DNA of 64,000 nucleotides, taken from NCBI GenBank assembly GCA_018269055.1, contig JAFDVI010000004.1, forward strand, positions 503,730 to 567,729. The letters are read 5' to 3'. Each line of letters opens with the position of its first letter. Positions within the stretch are counted from its first letter, which is position 1. Shown one piece after another: positions 1-10,239 of the stretch. The translations under genes and the position numbers were made by a program. A model generated the notes under the pieces. The model saw only the letters and a list, made by a program, of their open reading frames with translations. It did no database searches and was not told where the DNA came from. This DNA is from Acidobacteriota bacterium (GTDB taxonomy: Bacteria > Acidobacteriota > Blastocatellia > RBC074).

Positions 1-75
1 CTGCCGCCCGGAACGCCGCTACGCGCCAAAGGCTGCCGGTTTGGCTATTTGGACAGTGACGAAGCCAAACGATGA
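1..75 (+). CDS. C-terminal end of a truncated gene of unknown function
   Basis: The first 25 codons of the window read open in frame 1 and end at a TGA at 73-75. The last visible residues are LPPGTPLRAKGCRFGYLDSD followed by EAKR. No family can be recognised from 24 residues. Codon choice (many GCC, CGC, GGC) is like that of the neighbouring genes, which supports real coding. The start and most of the gene lie upstream of the window. Confidence 0.5.
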   Translation: MPPGTPLRAKGCRFGYLDSDEAKR

Positions 76-88
76 TTGAGAAAGTTTG

Positions 89-128
89 ATCTGTGTTTAT
101 CTGTGCTTATCAGTGTTGATCCGTAGTT
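89..128. repeat. Degenerate 10-bp tandem repeat, four units
   Basis: Four consecutive 10-bp units start with ATC at 89, 99, 109 and 119 (ATCTGTGTTT, ATCTGTGCTT, ATCAGTGTTG, ATCCGTAGTT). The array lies in the gap between the truncated first gene and the acyl-CoA dehydrogenase. It is one of several short tandem arrays in this window with unit sizes of 7, 9 or 10 bp. No function is evident. Confidence 0.6.
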
Positions 129-281
129 TTTCTTGCCTGCTCATCTCAAATCGCTACGTTGGCTTTGCCATAAAGCTATGCTACTTTGCCGAAGCTGGTG
201 AAAACCGCCAGCTTCCCTTCTTTCGTAGCAATCTTCAATACTCATCAATTACGATTTTGAGCACCATTTTGGAGGATCATC

Positions 282-1463
282 ATGTCAACCGGAACCCAAA
301 CGCAGGCTGTCGAAACCGCTCCGGCATATCCGTATTTCACCGAAGAGCACGCCATGTTACGCGAAACTGTCAAACAGTTTTGCCAGAAAGAAATCTCGCC
401 CTTTGCCGAAGAATGGGACGAAGCCGGAATCTTTCCGCGCGAATTGTTCAAGAAAGCGGGCGATCTGGGCTTGTTCGGCATTCGCACCGATCCGCGTTGG
501 GGCGGCAACGGATTGGATTGGTGGGCAACGGCGGCTTACCTGGACGGACTGTCGTACGCCAACAACGGCGGCGTGGCGATGGCCTTGATGGTGCAATCGG
601 ATATGACTTTGCCCGTGCTGGAAGAACTCGGCACGGATGAGCAGCGCGAAGAATTTCTGAAGCCTGCCGTTGCCGGAGATTTCATTGCCGCACTGGGCAT
701 CAGCGAACCGGGTGGCGGGTCGGATGTCGCCGCGCTCAAAACTCGTGCAGTGGTGGATGGTGATGATTTTGTCATTTCCGGCCAGAAACTGTGGATCACC
801 AACGGCACGCGCTGCGATTTCATTTTGCTGGCCGTGCGCACGGGCGAAGAAGGCTACAAGGGAATTTCCTTCGTCATCTTCCCGACAAAAACTGCGGGCT
901 TCAGCGTCGGCAAGAAATTGAAAAAAGTCGGCAATCTTTCTTCCGACACAGCAGAACTGTTTTTCGACAACTGCCGCATCCCGCGCCGGTATCTGCTGGG
1001 CGAATTGAACAAAGGCTTTTACTACGTGATGCACAACTTTCAGGGCGAGCGATTGGTCGCTGCGCTCGGCGCGGTTTACAAAATGGAACGCGCCATCGAA
1101 TACGCCGTCGCTTATGGCAAAGAGCGCAAAGCTTTCGGCCAACCGATTGGCTCGTTCCAGGTTTGGCGGCACAAATTCGCCGAGCATCTGGCCGCTGTCG
1201 AAGCCGCCAAATGGCTCTGTTACCGGGCGCTGGATTTGATGAATCGCGGCGAACCAGCCGTCAAGGAAATCACCATGGCCAAACTGTTCTGCTGCGATCT
1301 GGATCAGCGGGTGATGTACGATTGCATGCAGATTATGGGCGGATTTGCCTACACCACGGAATATCCGATTGGCCGCGCCTGGCGCGATGCGCGATTGAAC
1401 ACCATTGGCGGCGGCGCGTCGGAAATCATGAAAGAAATCATCGCCAAACAATGCAAGCTGTAA
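282..1463 (+). CDS. Acyl-CoA dehydrogenase
   Basis: Soluble FAD flavoenzyme that makes the alpha,beta double bond in an acyl-CoA and passes electrons to ETF. The 393-residue length is normal. The family signature [12 protein letters not shown] is at about 139-150 and the second signature [20 protein letters not shown] is near 350-370. At the position of the usual MCAD-type catalytic Glu (YEG) the sequence reads GGG. A Glu in FQGERL (E256) sits where isovaleryl-CoA and long-chain dehydrogenases keep theirs, so a branched or long substrate is possible. The start follows a good GGAGG at 272-276. It heads a run of genes (crotonase, AhpD-like, acyl-CoA ligase) that fits fatty or aromatic acid breakdown. 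Confidence 0.93.
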   Translation: MSTGTQTQAVETAPAYPYFTEEHAMLRETVKQFCQKEISPFAEEWDEAGIFPRELFKKAGDLGLFGIRTDPRWGGNGLDWWATAAYLDGLSYANNGGVAMALMVQSDMTLPVLEELGTDEQREEFLKPAVAGDFIAALGISEPGGGSDVAALKTRAVVDGDDFVISGQKLWITNGTRCDFILLAVRTGEEGYKGISFVIFPTKTAGFSVGKKLKKVGNLSSDTAELFFDNCRIPRRYLLGELNKGFYYVMHNFQGERLVAALGAVYKMERAIEYAVAYGKERKAFGQPIGSFQVWRHKFAEHLAAVEAAKWLCYRALDLMNRGEPAVKEITMAKLFCCDLDQRVMYDCMQIMGGFAYTTEYPIGRAWRDARLNTIGGGASEIMKEIIAKQCKL

Positions 1464-1465
1464 TT

Positions 1466-1563
1466 CCTGGGTACGCACTGCCTCTGGCGTGCGGACATGG
1501 CAAAGGGCTTCTTGGCAATAAATAGGCGACTTGCCGAGTCCGCTGGAAGCGATGCGTACCCAA
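1466..1563. repeat. Imperfect inverted-repeat element
   Basis: The gap between the dehydrogenase and crotonase genes is bracketed by TGGGTACGCA (from 1468) and its complement TGCGTACCCA (to about 1561), with further imperfect complementarity inward. It fills almost the whole 110-bp intergenic space. It looks like a small non-autonomous palindromic element. A terminator role is possible but there is no T tract. Confidence 0.55.
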
Positions 1564-1573
1564 GCGTTTTCCT

Positions 1574-2353
1574 ATGCCAATCTCAATCGAAAAGAACGGC
1601 GCAATCACTACAGTCATCATCAACCGCCACGAGGTTCGCAATGCCGTTGACCGTGCGACAGCGCAGGCGTTGGTTGAAGCCTTTCGCGAATTTGAAGCGG
1701 ACGATTCCGCTTCCGTCGGCGTGCTGTATGGCGACAACGGAACGTTTTGCGCCGGGGCCGATTTGAAAGCCATTGCCGCCGGACAAGGCAATCGAATTGA
1801 TCCAACCGGCGATGGGCCTATGGGGCCAAGCCGAATGCTGCTCAGCAAACCGGTCATCGCTGCCATTTCCGGCTATGCGGTTGCGGGCGGATTGGAACTG
1901 GCGCTGTGGTGCGATTTGCGCGTCGCCGAAGAAGATGCCGTGTTGGGCGTGTTCTGTCGCCGCTGGGGAGTCCCGCTGATTGACGGTGGCACGATTCGCT
2001 TGCCACGTTTGATTGGCCTGAGCCGCGCGTTGGATTTGATTCTGACCGGACGAGCTGTCAGCGCCCAGGAAGCGCTGGAAATTGGATTGGTCAATCGCGT
2101 CGTCAAGAAAGGCGCAGCGCGCGAAAAAGCGGAAAAGTTGGCACTGGAAATCGCTGCCTTCCCGCAAGTGTGCATGCGCGGCGACCGCATGTCGGCGTAT
2201 GAACAATTTGATTTGAGCTTTCCGGATGCGCTGCTCAACGAATTCCAACACGGATTGAAGTCGCTGGAAGCTGGAGGACGTGAAGGCGCACAACGGTTTG
2301 CCGGCGGCGCGGGTCGTCACGGAAGTTTCGATCCAGAAGGAGGCAAGCAATGA
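1574..2353 (+). CDS. Enoyl-CoA hydratase/isomerase (crotonase) family protein
   Basis: 259-residue crotonase-fold protein, normal length. The oxyanion-hole segments are visible as [10 protein letters not shown] (about 58-67) and [10 protein letters not shown] (about 102-111). The position of the first catalytic Glu of classical hydratases lies in the segment [13 protein letters not shown] and appears not to be Glu, so the exact reaction (hydration, isomerisation or other crotonase chemistry) cannot be fixed. Its stop codon overlaps the next start as ATGA, so it is translationally coupled to the AhpD-like gene. Context points to acyl-CoA catabolism. Confidence 0.88.
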   Translation: MPISIEKNGAITTVIINRHEVRNAVDRATAQALVEAFREFEADDSASVGVLYGDNGTFCAGADLKAIAAGQGNRIDPTGDGPMGPSRMLLSKPVIAAISGYAVAGGLELALWCDLRVAEEDAVLGVFCRRWGVPLIDGGTIRLPRLIGLSRALDLILTGRAVSAQEALEIGLVNRVVKKGAAREKAEKLALEIAAFPQVCMRGDRMSAYEQFDLSFPDALLNEFQHGLKSLEAGGREGAQRFAGGAGRHGSFDPEGGKQ

Positions 2354-2919
2354 GCGAAGAGCAAATCAGTTGGTTTCCTGTTCCTGCTGAAGATCAATTG
2401 CCCGAAAGCCTGCAAGGGTTATTCAAAAAAGCCAAAGAGAAAGTCGGTTTCGTGCCGAACGTGTTTCGCGTGTACAGTTTTCGCCCGGAACGGTTCAGCG
2501 CGTGGTTTGCGCATTACAAACAGCTTCATGAACCGACGGAGCATTTGAACGCCGCTGAGCGCGAAATGATCGCCGTGGCGGTTTCAATGGCCAACGGCTG
2601 TCTGTATTGCCTGGTCGCGCACGGAGCCGCGCTGCGACAGGCGCTCGGCGATCCGATCCAAGCCGACCGCATTACGCTGGATTACAAACGTGCGGGTCTG
2701 GACGCCAAGATGGAAGCCGTTCTGGATTTGGCCACATTGCTGACTGAATCGCCTGTCAATGCTTCGCCCGAAGACATCGCCCATTTGCAAAGTTTCGGCC
2801 TGACATTGGAAGAAGTCTGGGATGTGATCGAAATTGCGGCCATGTATAACTTCACGAACCGCATGGCTTCGGCCACGGGAATGATTCCGAACCGCGAATA
2901 CCATGCTTTTGCGCGATGA
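2350..2919 (+). CDS. AhpD/carboxymuconolactone decarboxylase-like protein
   Basis: 189-residue alpha-helical protein of the AhpD-like superfamily (peroxidase-related subgroup). The redox motif is CLYCLVAHG, a CxxC followed by His, at about 84-92, after a helix reading [15 protein letters not shown]. Family members reduce peroxides or act as small redox proteins. It overlaps the upstream crotonase by 4 bp, so it belongs to the same transcript. It may protect the pathway against peroxide, but this is inference. No signal peptide is seen. Confidence 0.85.
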   Translation: MSEEQISWFPVPAEDQLPESLQGLFKKAKEKVGFVPNVFRVYSFRPERFSAWFAHYKQLHEPTEHLNAAEREMIAVAVSMANGCLYCLVAHGAALRQALGDPIQADRITLDYKRAGLDAKMEAVLDLATLLTESPVNASPEDIAHLQSFGLTLEEVWDVIEIAAMYNFTNRMASATGMIPNREYHAFAR

Positions 2920-2925
2920 AAAATA

Positions 2926-2998
2926 GACAGGATTTACAGAATTGAACAGGATTCAAAACAATCCTGGAAAAAATCCTGTTCATCCTGTCCATTTTTTC
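2926..2998. repeat. Inverted array of about 10-bp repeats
   Basis: Between the AhpD-like and ligase genes, units of the type ACAGGATTN (2927, 936, 946) are followed by inverted units of the type AATCCTGTNC (about 960-990), ending in TTTTTT at about 2992-2997. The two halves can form a long imperfect hairpin followed by Ts, so it could act as an attenuating terminator. Only a short SD-bearing leader separates it from the ligase start. Confidence 0.55.
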
Positions 2999-3014
2999 TT
3001 TTGGAGAACTCAGG

Positions 3015-4742
3015 ATGGCTATTAAAGACAACCTGGCCCACTGGAAAGCCGAATCGTTCGGCACGGAATTGATCGAACTGACACTCGGTGAATTGCTTGA
3101 CCGCAGAGCCGACGAAGTTCCCGACAAAGAAGCTCTGGTATATCACTACCCCGAAATCGGATTGGAACTGCGGCTGAACTACGGGCAGTACCGCGACACG
3201 GTCAATCAACTGGCGAAAGGCCTGATGGCGCTCGGCATTGAGAAGGGCGATCACGTCGCCGTCTGGGCAACGAACGTGCCGGAATGGGTCTTTCTGGAAA
3301 TGGCCGTTTCCAAAATCGGCGGCGTGCTGGTGACGATCAATACCAACTACCGCGCGGCAGAAATCGAATATGCTCTGCGGCAAGGCGACATCAAGGCGCT
3401 GTTTATGATTGAAGAGTTGCGCGGATACTCCTACCTTGAGGCAATTTACGCGGTTGCGCCGCAGCTCAAAACGCTTAGTGACCCGCTCAACCAGAAATTG
3501 AATTCCGAAAAGCTGCCGAAATTGAAACGTGTCGCCTTGATCGGCAAAGAGGCCAAATCCGGAATACTAACGTATTCACAAGTAATGGCATTGGCAGACA
3601 AGGTTTCCGATGAAGAATTGAAAGCGCGGCAGGCCACTGTCAACACACACGACGTGGTGCAGATGCAATACACCAGCGGAACGACCGGATTTCCCAAAGC
3701 CGTGATGCTGACCCATTACAATTTAATCAATCAATCCCACATCGCGGCATCGCGCGGAGCATTGTGCGCCGATGAACGGTACGTGACTTCGATGCCGTAC
3801 TTCCACATTGCCGGAAGTTTGGGCGCGATCATTTACTCGCTCTTTTTGGGCGCAACGTTGATTCCGCTGATCGCCTTCGATCCGGCCAAACAGCTTGAAC
3901 TGTTTGAAAAAGAAAAAGGCACCTTCACCTTTGCCGTGCCAACGATGCTGGTGGCGATGATGAATCATCCGCGCTTTGCCGAATTTGACCTGTCCAGCTT
4001 GAAAAACATTTTTACCGGAGCGACGCCGGTTCCCGTCATCCTGATGGAGCAAATCAAAGAGCGCATCGGTGCGGATTGTTCAATTGTGTTTGGAATGACG
4101 GAAACCTGCGGTGCGGTAACGCAATCGTATTACACCGACAGTTTTGAGATGAAATCGGCAACCGTGGGACTGGGGATTCCACATACTTCCATCAAAATCG
4201 TCAATCCGGCGACGGGAGAAACCTGCCGCTGCGGAGAATCCGGCGAACTGTGGACGCGCGGATATTCCAACATGGTCGGGTACTACAATATGCCCGACAA
4301 AACCGCCGAAACATTGGACGCAGACGGCTGGTTGCACACCGGCGATCTGGCAACAATGCGACCTGACGGGTACATCAACATCGTGGGTCGGGTGAAAGAC
4401 ATGATTATTCGCGGCGGCGAAAACATTTACCCGGCGGAAATCGAAGCTTTTCTGATGCGCCACCCGAACATTGCCGAAGCCCAAATTGTCGGCATTCCCG
4501 ATCCTTTCATGGGCGAAGAAGTTTGCGCGGTGATTCGTTTGAAGCAGGGCGAGGCATTGACCGAAGATGAGTTGCGCGACCATTGCAAAGCCAGCGTCGC
4601 TCGCCACAAAGTGCCGAAATTCTTTCGCTTCGTCGAAGCCTTTCCACTTACCGCCAGCGGCAAAGTCCAGAAATTTGTGTTACGCGATCAGTTGATCAAA
4701 GAAATGGGATTGGAAACTGTCGCCGAAATGAAGACGGCTTAA
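3015..4742 (+). CDS. AMP-forming acyl-CoA synthetase/ligase
   Basis: 575-residue member of the ANL adenylating superfamily; activates a carboxylic acid with ATP and CoA. The P-loop-like motif [16 protein letters not shown] is at about residue 219, the A5 motif GMTETCG near 358, WLHTGDLA near 438, the hinge motif [20 protein letters not shown] near 460-480, and the catalytic C-terminal Lys in TASGKVQKF near 550. This set matches medium/long-chain fatty acyl-CoA ligases, but the substrate cannot be told. GGAG at 3003-3006 supports the start. It would supply substrate for the upstream dehydrogenase and crotonase. Confidence 0.92.
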   Translation: MAIKDNLAHWKAESFGTELIELTLGELLDRRADEVPDKEALVYHYPEIGLELRLNYGQYRDTVNQLAKGLMALGIEKGDHVAVWATNVPEWVFLEMAVSKIGGVLVTINTNYRAAEIEYALRQGDIKALFMIEELRGYSYLEAIYAVAPQLKTLSDPLNQKLNSEKLPKLKRVALIGKEAKSGILTYSQVMALADKVSDEELKARQATVNTHDVVQMQYTSGTTGFPKAVMLTHYNLINQSHIAASRGALCADERYVTSMPYFHIAGSLGAIIYSLFLGATLIPLIAFDPAKQLELFEKEKGTFTFAVPTMLVAMMNHPRFAEFDLSSLKNIFTGATPVPVILMEQIKERIGADCSIVFGMTETCGAVTQSYYTDSFEMKSATVGLGIPHTSIKIVNPATGETCRCGESGELWTRGYSNMVGYYNMPDKTAETLDADGWLHTGDLATMRPDGYINIVGRVKDMIIRGGENIYPAEIEAFLMRHPNIAEAQIVGIPDPFMGEEVCAVIRLKQGEALTEDELRDHCKASVARHKVPKFFRFVEAFPLTASGKVQKFVLRDQLIKEMGLETVAEMKTA

Positions 4743-4764
4743 ACTACAAATCAGGAGACAGAGA

Positions 4765-6297
4765 ATGAAACTTTCTCGCAGAGAGATGTTGAAACAATCG
4801 GCTTCGCTGGTGATTGCAGCGGCCGGCAGTTCCGTGATGAATGCGCAAACGAAATTGCGTTCTTCCGAACTGGCAAATTATGACGCTTTGGGTTTGGCGG
4901 AACTCATCAGAAAAAAACAGATTACACCATCGGAACTGGTTGAAGACACATTGAAACGCATTGAGCGCGTCAATCCGAAGCTCAACATCGTACTGACCAA
5001 AAACTTCGATGTCGAAAAGGCTCGCGCGAAAGCGAAGCAATCGCTCGGTGACGGAGCCTTTGCCGGAGTGCCCGTGCTGTTGAAAAACCTGTGCGAATAT
5101 AAGGACGCTGACATTGATTTCGGCTCGCGGTTATATGCCCGCGCCATCGCCAAACACGGACGTTTGCACAAGGCCAATTCGCCATTTACCGCCCGAATGG
5201 AGCAAGCCGGATTCATCGTTGTCGGCATCACCAATGCGCCGGAATTCGGATTGATCGAAACGACCGAACCGGTTTTACACGGAGCGGCACACAATCCGTG
5301 GAATCCTGATTACACGACGGGTGGTTCCAGCGGAGGTTCGGCGGCAGCGGTTGCTGCCGGGATCGTTCCGCTGGCGCACGCCAACGACGGCGGAGGTTCG
5401 ATTCGTATTCCGGCGTGTCAAAACGGAATCGTGGGTTTGAAACCGACGCGTCGCCGCGAAATCGCCATGTTCACCAGCGGCGGAATGGCCAACGATGTCA
5501 TCGGCATCGCTAACGATTTATGCGTCAGCCGGACGGTGCGCGATACGGCAGCGTTTCTGAACCTGATGGAAAACAAGAGCAACGACAAATTGCCGCCGGT
5601 CGGGATGATTTCCGCTGCATCCCCCAAACGGCTGAAGATTGCGTTATTGCTGGATGGCATTGCCGGTCAAAAAGCCGACCCCGAAGTTGAGAAAGCTATT
5701 CATTCGACTGCCAAACTCTGCGAATCGTTGAAACACACGGTCATCGAAGCCAAATGGCCCATCAACGGCGCGGAATTAACGGAAGCGTTTTTAGGTTACT
5801 GGGCCGCAGGAGCGGTCGGCGTGGAAGCCGAAATCGAACCGATGTTAGGCAAGGGCGTCAAACGCGAAGATGTGTTGGAACCGTGGACAATCGGGTTAAT
5901 CGAATTGGGCAAAAAGCGCGGCTTGTTCAATGCAGTGGGGCAGGCCACCAAAACTTTCACCGAAGCGGCTGCGACCATGGAAGCGTTCTTCAACACTTAT
6001 GACGTGCTGTTGTCGCCGGTCATGCGGATTCCTCCGTACAAACTCGGGTATCACACGCCGACGTTGAATTTTGATCTGTTGCTGAAACGTGTGGTGGACG
6101 AAGTCGCCTTCACGCCGTTGCACAACGCCTGCGGAACTCCTGCGATTTCACTGCCGCTGTATTGGACAAAAGACAATCTGCCCATCGGCTGCCAATTTGC
6201 CGCCTGGCGCGGCGGCGAAGCGACGTTGCTGCATCTGGCCTATGAACTGGAAGCGGCTCGACCGTGGGCAAAAAAACGACCGATGGTCGCGGCTTGA
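4765..6297 (+). CDS. Amidase-signature hydrolase with export signal
   Basis: 510-residue amidase-signature family enzyme that hydrolyses an amide bond. Residues 1-27 look like a Tat-type or Sec signal ([20 protein letters not shown]). The Ser-cisSer-Lys triad is visible: K107 in VPVLLKNL, S188 in [10 protein letters not shown] and nucleophile S212 in [11 protein letters not shown]. It starts 22 bp after the ligase stop behind an AGGAGA and is probably cotranscribed. Physiological substrate unknown. The fold is also shared by the GatA subunit, but no gatB/gatC lie nearby and the export signal argues against that role. Confidence 0.88.
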   Translation: MKLSRREMLKQSASLVIAAAGSSVMNAQTKLRSSELANYDALGLAELIRKKQITPSELVEDTLKRIERVNPKLNIVLTKNFDVEKARAKAKQSLGDGAFAGVPVLLKNLCEYKDADIDFGSRLYARAIAKHGRLHKANSPFTARMEQAGFIVVGITNAPEFGLIETTEPVLHGAAHNPWNPDYTTGGSSGGSAAAVAAGIVPLAHANDGGGSIRIPACQNGIVGLKPTRRREIAMFTSGGMANDVIGIANDLCVSRTVRDTAAFLNLMENKSNDKLPPVGMISAASPKRLKIALLLDGIAGQKADPEVEKAIHSTAKLCESLKHTVIEAKWPINGAELTEAFLGYWAAGAVGVEAEIEPMLGKGVKREDVLEPWTIGLIELGKKRGLFNAVGQATKTFTEAAATMEAFFNTYDVLLSPVMRIPPYKLGYHTPTLNFDLLLKRVVDEVAFTPLHNACGTPAISLPLYWTKDNLPIGCQFAAWRGGEATLLHLAYELEAARPWAKKRPMVAA

Positions 6298-6331
6298 ACC
6301 AGTCCCGCAACCATCAGCATTGTTTCTGATT

Positions 6332-8287
6332 TTACGGCAAGGCAAACGCCACGACCGAATCGCCGCGTTTCGTTCCCAACTTGCCGTGACCTCCGGCGCA
6401 AATCACCACGAATTGTTTGCCGTCAACGGAATAAGTCATCGGCGCGGCTTGTGCGCTGGCCGGAAGTTTTCCCTCCCAAATCTGTTTCCCGGATTCCGCG
6501 TCGAAGGCGCGCAATTTGTCATCCATCGCGGCGCCGATGAACACCAACTCGCCAGCCGTCACCATCGAACCGCCCAAATTGATCGAACCGTATTCGGCGG
6601 CTTTGTCGCCCAACAACGCCAGTTGCGGAATTCGTCCCAGCGGCACATCCCAACGAACTTCGCCCGTCGCCATATCCACTGCGGTCAGCTTTCCCCACGG
6701 TGGAGGAATGCACGGCGTGCCGGTCGGCGACATCAGCGGTTCGCGGTACATCGCGTACGGCGTTCCGGTTTGTCGCCCGAATTCGCCTTTGACGCGATTG
6801 GTCGCGCCGGTTTCGCGCATTTTGTTGAATTCGTCGCGCGGAATCAGTTTCACTTCAAACGGCAAGACGTTCGTGTTGACGAACAATAGATTGCGCACGG
6901 GATCGAACGACATTCCGCTCCAATTCATTCCGCCGACATTGCCCGGAATTGCCAGCGTGCCTTTCAAACTCGGCGGTGTGTAAATGCCTTCATTCCTCAA
7001 GCTGGCGATCTTTTCACGGCAATACTCACGATCTTTATCGGTCAGTCCCCAGGCATCTTCGGCTTTCAATTGATGCGGGACCAACGGGCGCGGCAGTTTC
7101 GGAAACGGCTGGGTCGCAGAGGCCTGTTCCCCCGGAACATCGCTTTTTGGGACTGTGCGTTCTTCAATCGGGAAGACGGGTTTGCCATCGCGACGATCCA
7201 GCACAAACAGCATTCCCATCTTTGTGCCAATGACGACGGCGGGAATCTCTTTGCCTTGTCGTTTCAGGTTGATCAGCATTGGTTGCGCGGGCACGTCGTA
7301 ATCCCACAAATCGTGATGCACGATCTGAAAATGCCAGACGACTTTGCCCGTGGAAGCTTTGATCGCCACCACCGAGTTGGCGTAGCGGTTGTCGCCTTTG
7401 CGTTCGCCGCCGTAAAAATCCGGGCTGGGACTGCTGGTGGGAATGAACACCAGATCGCGCTCGGCATCGGCGGAAATGATGGACCAGGCGTTGGCGGCAC
7501 CGGTTTTGACTGAACTTTCTCCTTCCCAAGTTTTGCGCGCAGGGTCTTTGTCGGCGGTCGGAATTGGGTCAAAACTCCAGCGCAGCTTGCCGGTCAACGC
7601 GTCGTAAGCGCGCACGACGCCGCGTTCCATTTCCACGCCGCCGTTATCGCCAATGGCGGAGCCGACAACAACCAGATCGCCAATCACCGCCGGAGGCGAA
7701 GTTACCTGATAATTTTGATAGCCATTGTACGTTCCGAATCGCACGTCGCGCTTCAAATCAACCTGGCCGCTTTCGCCAAAGTCCGAAAATGGTTTGCCGC
7801 TGCCAGCGTCCAGCGCAATCAATCGTGCATCCAGCGTCGCGACAAAAATCCGCCGCGCGGCTTTTCGTTTATCACTCGTCGCGGGCCACGTCGAAACTCC
7901 ACGCGAAGTTTGCTCCGAATATCTGCGTTCGAGCGACACTTGCGGATCAAACGTCCAGCGTTCCTTGCCCGTCGCCGGGTCGAGCGCAATCACTCGGCTG
8001 TACGGCGTCGTCAGATACAACACCCCGTCCACCAGAATCGGCGTGGATTCAAACGCGGCGTTTCGAGCGCCAGCCGCTTTCACGTCTTCCGCACCAGTGT
8101 GGTATGTCCACGCAATCTGAAGTTTGGCGACGTTGTCGCGTTTGATCTGATCGAGCGGCGAAAACCGTGAACCTTTAGCATCTCGGCCATAGGCGGGCCA
8201 ATCCACGGAAGTCTTTTTCTTTTGAGCATCGGCAATGCTGAGCAATCCAAAACTGATCAGCAGCAGTAGAAAAATTGTGCGGCGCAT
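6332..8287 (-). CDS. PQQ-dependent (quinoprotein) sugar dehydrogenase
   Basis: 651-residue periplasmic beta-propeller quinoprotein related to the catalytic part of membrane glucose dehydrogenase. N-terminal signal peptide MRRTIFLLLLISFGLLSIAD. Repeated propeller-blade motifs of the type AxDxxTGxxxW occur throughout (VIALDPATGKERWTF, AVDMATGEVRWDV, AFDAESGKQIWEG). Central motifs SSPSPDFYGGERKGDNRYAN and GGMNWSGMSFDP are typical of glucose dehydrogenase-like enzymes. The N-terminal membrane domain of Gcd is absent, so it is soluble or peripheral. It is divergent from a GMC oxidoreductase gene. No PQQ biosynthesis genes are in the window. Confidence 0.88.
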   Translation of the reverse strand: MRRTIFLLLLISFGLLSIADAQKKKTSVDWPAYGRDAKGSRFSPLDQIKRDNVAKLQIAWTYHTGAEDVKAAGARNAAFESTPILVDGVLYLTTPYSRVIALDPATGKERWTFDPQVSLERRYSEQTSRGVSTWPATSDKRKAARRIFVATLDARLIALDAGSGKPFSDFGESGQVDLKRDVRFGTYNGYQNYQVTSPPAVIGDLVVVGSAIGDNGGVEMERGVVRAYDALTGKLRWSFDPIPTADKDPARKTWEGESSVKTGAANAWSIISADAERDLVFIPTSSPSPDFYGGERKGDNRYANSVVAIKASTGKVVWHFQIVHHDLWDYDVPAQPMLINLKRQGKEIPAVVIGTKMGMLFVLDRRDGKPVFPIEERTVPKSDVPGEQASATQPFPKLPRPLVPHQLKAEDAWGLTDKDREYCREKIASLRNEGIYTPPSLKGTLAIPGNVGGMNWSGMSFDPVRNLLFVNTNVLPFEVKLIPRDEFNKMRETGATNRVKGEFGRQTGTPYAMYREPLMSPTGTPCIPPPWGKLTAVDMATGEVRWDVPLGRIPQLALLGDKAAEYGSINLGGSMVTAGELVFIGAAMDDKLRAFDAESGKQIWEGKLPASAQAAPMTYSVDGKQFVVICAGGHGKLGTKRGDSVVAFALP

Positions 8288-8522
8288 GATTCTCCTTCAA
8301 AAGTATGGTTTTCAGTTTGAACAAGTATTTCGGAAATGCTGAAACCAGTACGCAATTCTGGCGACGAATTCTTCGACGAAATTCCATTTGCTTTAACCGG
8401 GCAAAATCCTACAGCGAGAAACCGCGCCAGAGATGCTTTAACAATCTCTTCTCTGTGATTTAGTATGCAGGCGTTTTCAAACGGTTACCCATCTCACCAA
8501 AATCAAACGCGTGGAGAAACGG

Positions 8523-10163
8523 ATGCAAATCAAAAAGCAGGCGAAAGTCTACGATGTGGTTGTCATTGGTTCGGGAGCTTCGGGCGGAATGGCAGCCTGG
8601 AACCTGACACAGCAAGGCGTCAACGTTCTGCTGCTGGACGCCGGTGGTCGCTTTGACCGCTCAACATTCTGGACACACGTGTTTCCTTACGAAGCTCGCG
8701 AACGTCGCGCGCGCGGTGAAAAACCGCCGGAATTTTACCTGAGCAGAACCGAGCAGCCGGTGCTGACTCCGCCAGGACAACCGTTTGATTTGATCCGGGT
8801 TTGGGGTATCGGAGGCAAGACCAACGTTTGGGGCCGCGTTTCGTTGCGCTATTCCGACGTGGATTTCAAAGTCAACGACGGGTATGGCATTCCCTGGCCG
8901 ATTGAATACAAAGACATCAAACCGTATTACGATAAAGTTGACCAACTGATCGGCGTCAACGGCGGCGACGAAGATTTGGACGTGCTGCCCGGCAGCAAAT
9001 TCCACATGCCACCGCCACGTCCGCGATGCGGCGAGATGATTTTGAAAAAATCCGCTGCCAGTGTCGGCATTCAAATCATTCCCGGTCGCCGCGCAGTGTT
9101 GACGCGCAATCACAACGGTTGGCCGGCGTGTCATTACTGCGGACGCTGCGGTTCGGGGTGCGATACGGGAAGCTTTTTCAATTCCGCCGATCATCTGATC
9201 CCTGTTGCCACCAAAACCGGCAAACTGGAAATTCGCACCAACGCCGTCGTCGCACGCATTTTGACCGACAAAGAAGGCAGGGCGAGCGGCGTACAGTATT
9301 TTGACCGTCACACCAAAGCCGAAACACAGGTTCGCGCGCGCGTCGTAGTGCTGGGCGCTTCGGCGATTGATTCGACGCGGATTTTACTGAATTCCAAATC
9401 AGCGATTTACCCGAATGGCATTGGCAACACGTCGGACGTAATTGGCAAATATCTGTGCGAACAGTTCCGCTTTCACGCGCGCGCTTTTCTGCCGCAACTC
9501 TTCGATCAAGAAACTTCAAACGACGATGGCATCGGCGGCGAACATATTTACATGCCTCGGTTCAATCATCGCGACGGACGCAAGCGCGATTACGCGCGTG
9601 GCTTCGGCATGCAGTTCTGGGGCATTGGTTGTCAGGCGGGCGCAGGCTGGGCCAAAGGCTTGACGGGTTTTGGCGCGGATCTGAAAGCTGATGTTCGCAA
9701 ACGCTACCCTTCGTGGGTTGAGCTTCATCCTTACGGCGAAGTTCCTCCGCGGGCGGAAAACCGCGTCGAAGTTGACGAAAACCACCGCGATAAATACGGC
9801 GTGCCGCTGCCAAAATTGGTGATGAAGTACGGCGACAACGAAATGAAGATGATGCAGGAAATGTACGACACTGCCGAACAAATTCTGCGCGCGGCCAAAG
9901 CCGAAATCTTCCAATTCAATCGCGGCGATTACGACATCCCCGGCACAGCCATTCACGAACATGGAACCTGTCGCATGGGCAGCGATCCGAAAACGTCAGC
10001 GCTGAATCGCTTCAACCAAATGCACGCAGTCAAGAATCTTTTCGTCGTGGATGGCAGTTCCTTCCCATCCGCCACGGAAAAGAACCCGACGCTGACCATT
10101 CTGGCCATCGCCTGGCGCGCGACTGATTATTTGGCTGAGGAGATGAAGAAAGGCTCTCTGTAG
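8523..10163 (+). CDS. GMC-family FAD oxidoreductase with a Cys-rich cluster motif
   Basis: FAD-dependent dehydrogenase of the glucose-methanol-choline family, 546 residues from ATG 8523. That start is preferred to GTG 8511 because GGAG lies at 8512-8515. The FAD motif [14 protein letters not shown] is at the N terminus and the C-terminal active-site region reads [12 protein letters not shown] and then NPTLTILA (His/Asn pair). Unusual is [11 protein letters not shown] at about 202-212, a CX2CX2CX3C pattern like an iron-sulfur ligand set, found in GMC dehydrogenases that pass electrons onward rather than to oxygen. No clear signal peptide. Probably a sugar or alcohol dehydrogenase; substrate unknown. 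Confidence 0.88.
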   Translation: MQIKKQAKVYDVVVIGSGASGGMAAWNLTQQGVNVLLLDAGGRFDRSTFWTHVFPYEARERRARGEKPPEFYLSRTEQPVLTPPGQPFDLIRVWGIGGKTNVWGRVSLRYSDVDFKVNDGYGIPWPIEYKDIKPYYDKVDQLIGVNGGDEDLDVLPGSKFHMPPPRPRCGEMILKKSAASVGIQIIPGRRAVLTRNHNGWPACHYCGRCGSGCDTGSFFNSADHLIPVATKTGKLEIRTNAVVARILTDKEGRASGVQYFDRHTKAETQVRARVVVLGASAIDSTRILLNSKSAIYPNGIGNTSDVIGKYLCEQFRFHARAFLPQLFDQETSNDDGIGGEHIYMPRFNHRDGRKRDYARGFGMQFWGIGCQAGAGWAKGLTGFGADLKADVRKRYPSWVELHPYGEVPPRAENRVEVDENHRDKYGVPLPKLVMKYGDNEMKMMQEMYDTAEQILRAAKAEIFQFNRGDYDIPGTAIHEHGTCRMGSDPKTSALNRFNQMHAVKNLFVVDGSSFPSATEKNPTLTILAIAWRATDYLAEEMKKGSL

Positions 10164-10239
10164 TTCGCAGTTCGCAGTTCGCGGTTCACAGACAAACCGC
10201 CGCGAAGCTGCGAACTGCGAACAGTGAACTGCGAACTGA
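10164..10239. repeat. Inverted array of 7-bp repeats abutting a start codon
   Basis: Directly after the GMC stop codon come heptamers TTCGCAG, TTCGCAG, TTCGCGG, TTCACAG (10164-10191), then a spacer, then inverted heptamers CTGCGAA, CTGCGAA, CAGTGAA, CTGCGAA (10208-10235) running to the acyltransferase start codon at 10240. The array fills the whole intergenic region and leaves no Shine-Dalgarno motif. It can fold into a hairpin, which could terminate or occlude translation. Confidence 0.8.

Noticed and set aside
357..1478. Long antisense open frame over the acyl-CoA dehydrogenase
   Set aside because: It mirrors a clearly conserved gene on the other strand, has no family resemblance and no ribosome site. 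The same reasoning removes antisense frames over 32403-33788, 53914-55122, 59256-60500 and 60934-62064.
4765..6297. GatA subunit of the glutamyl-tRNA amidotransferase
   Set aside because: An export signal is present and gatB/gatC are absent nearby, so a general amidase is the better call.
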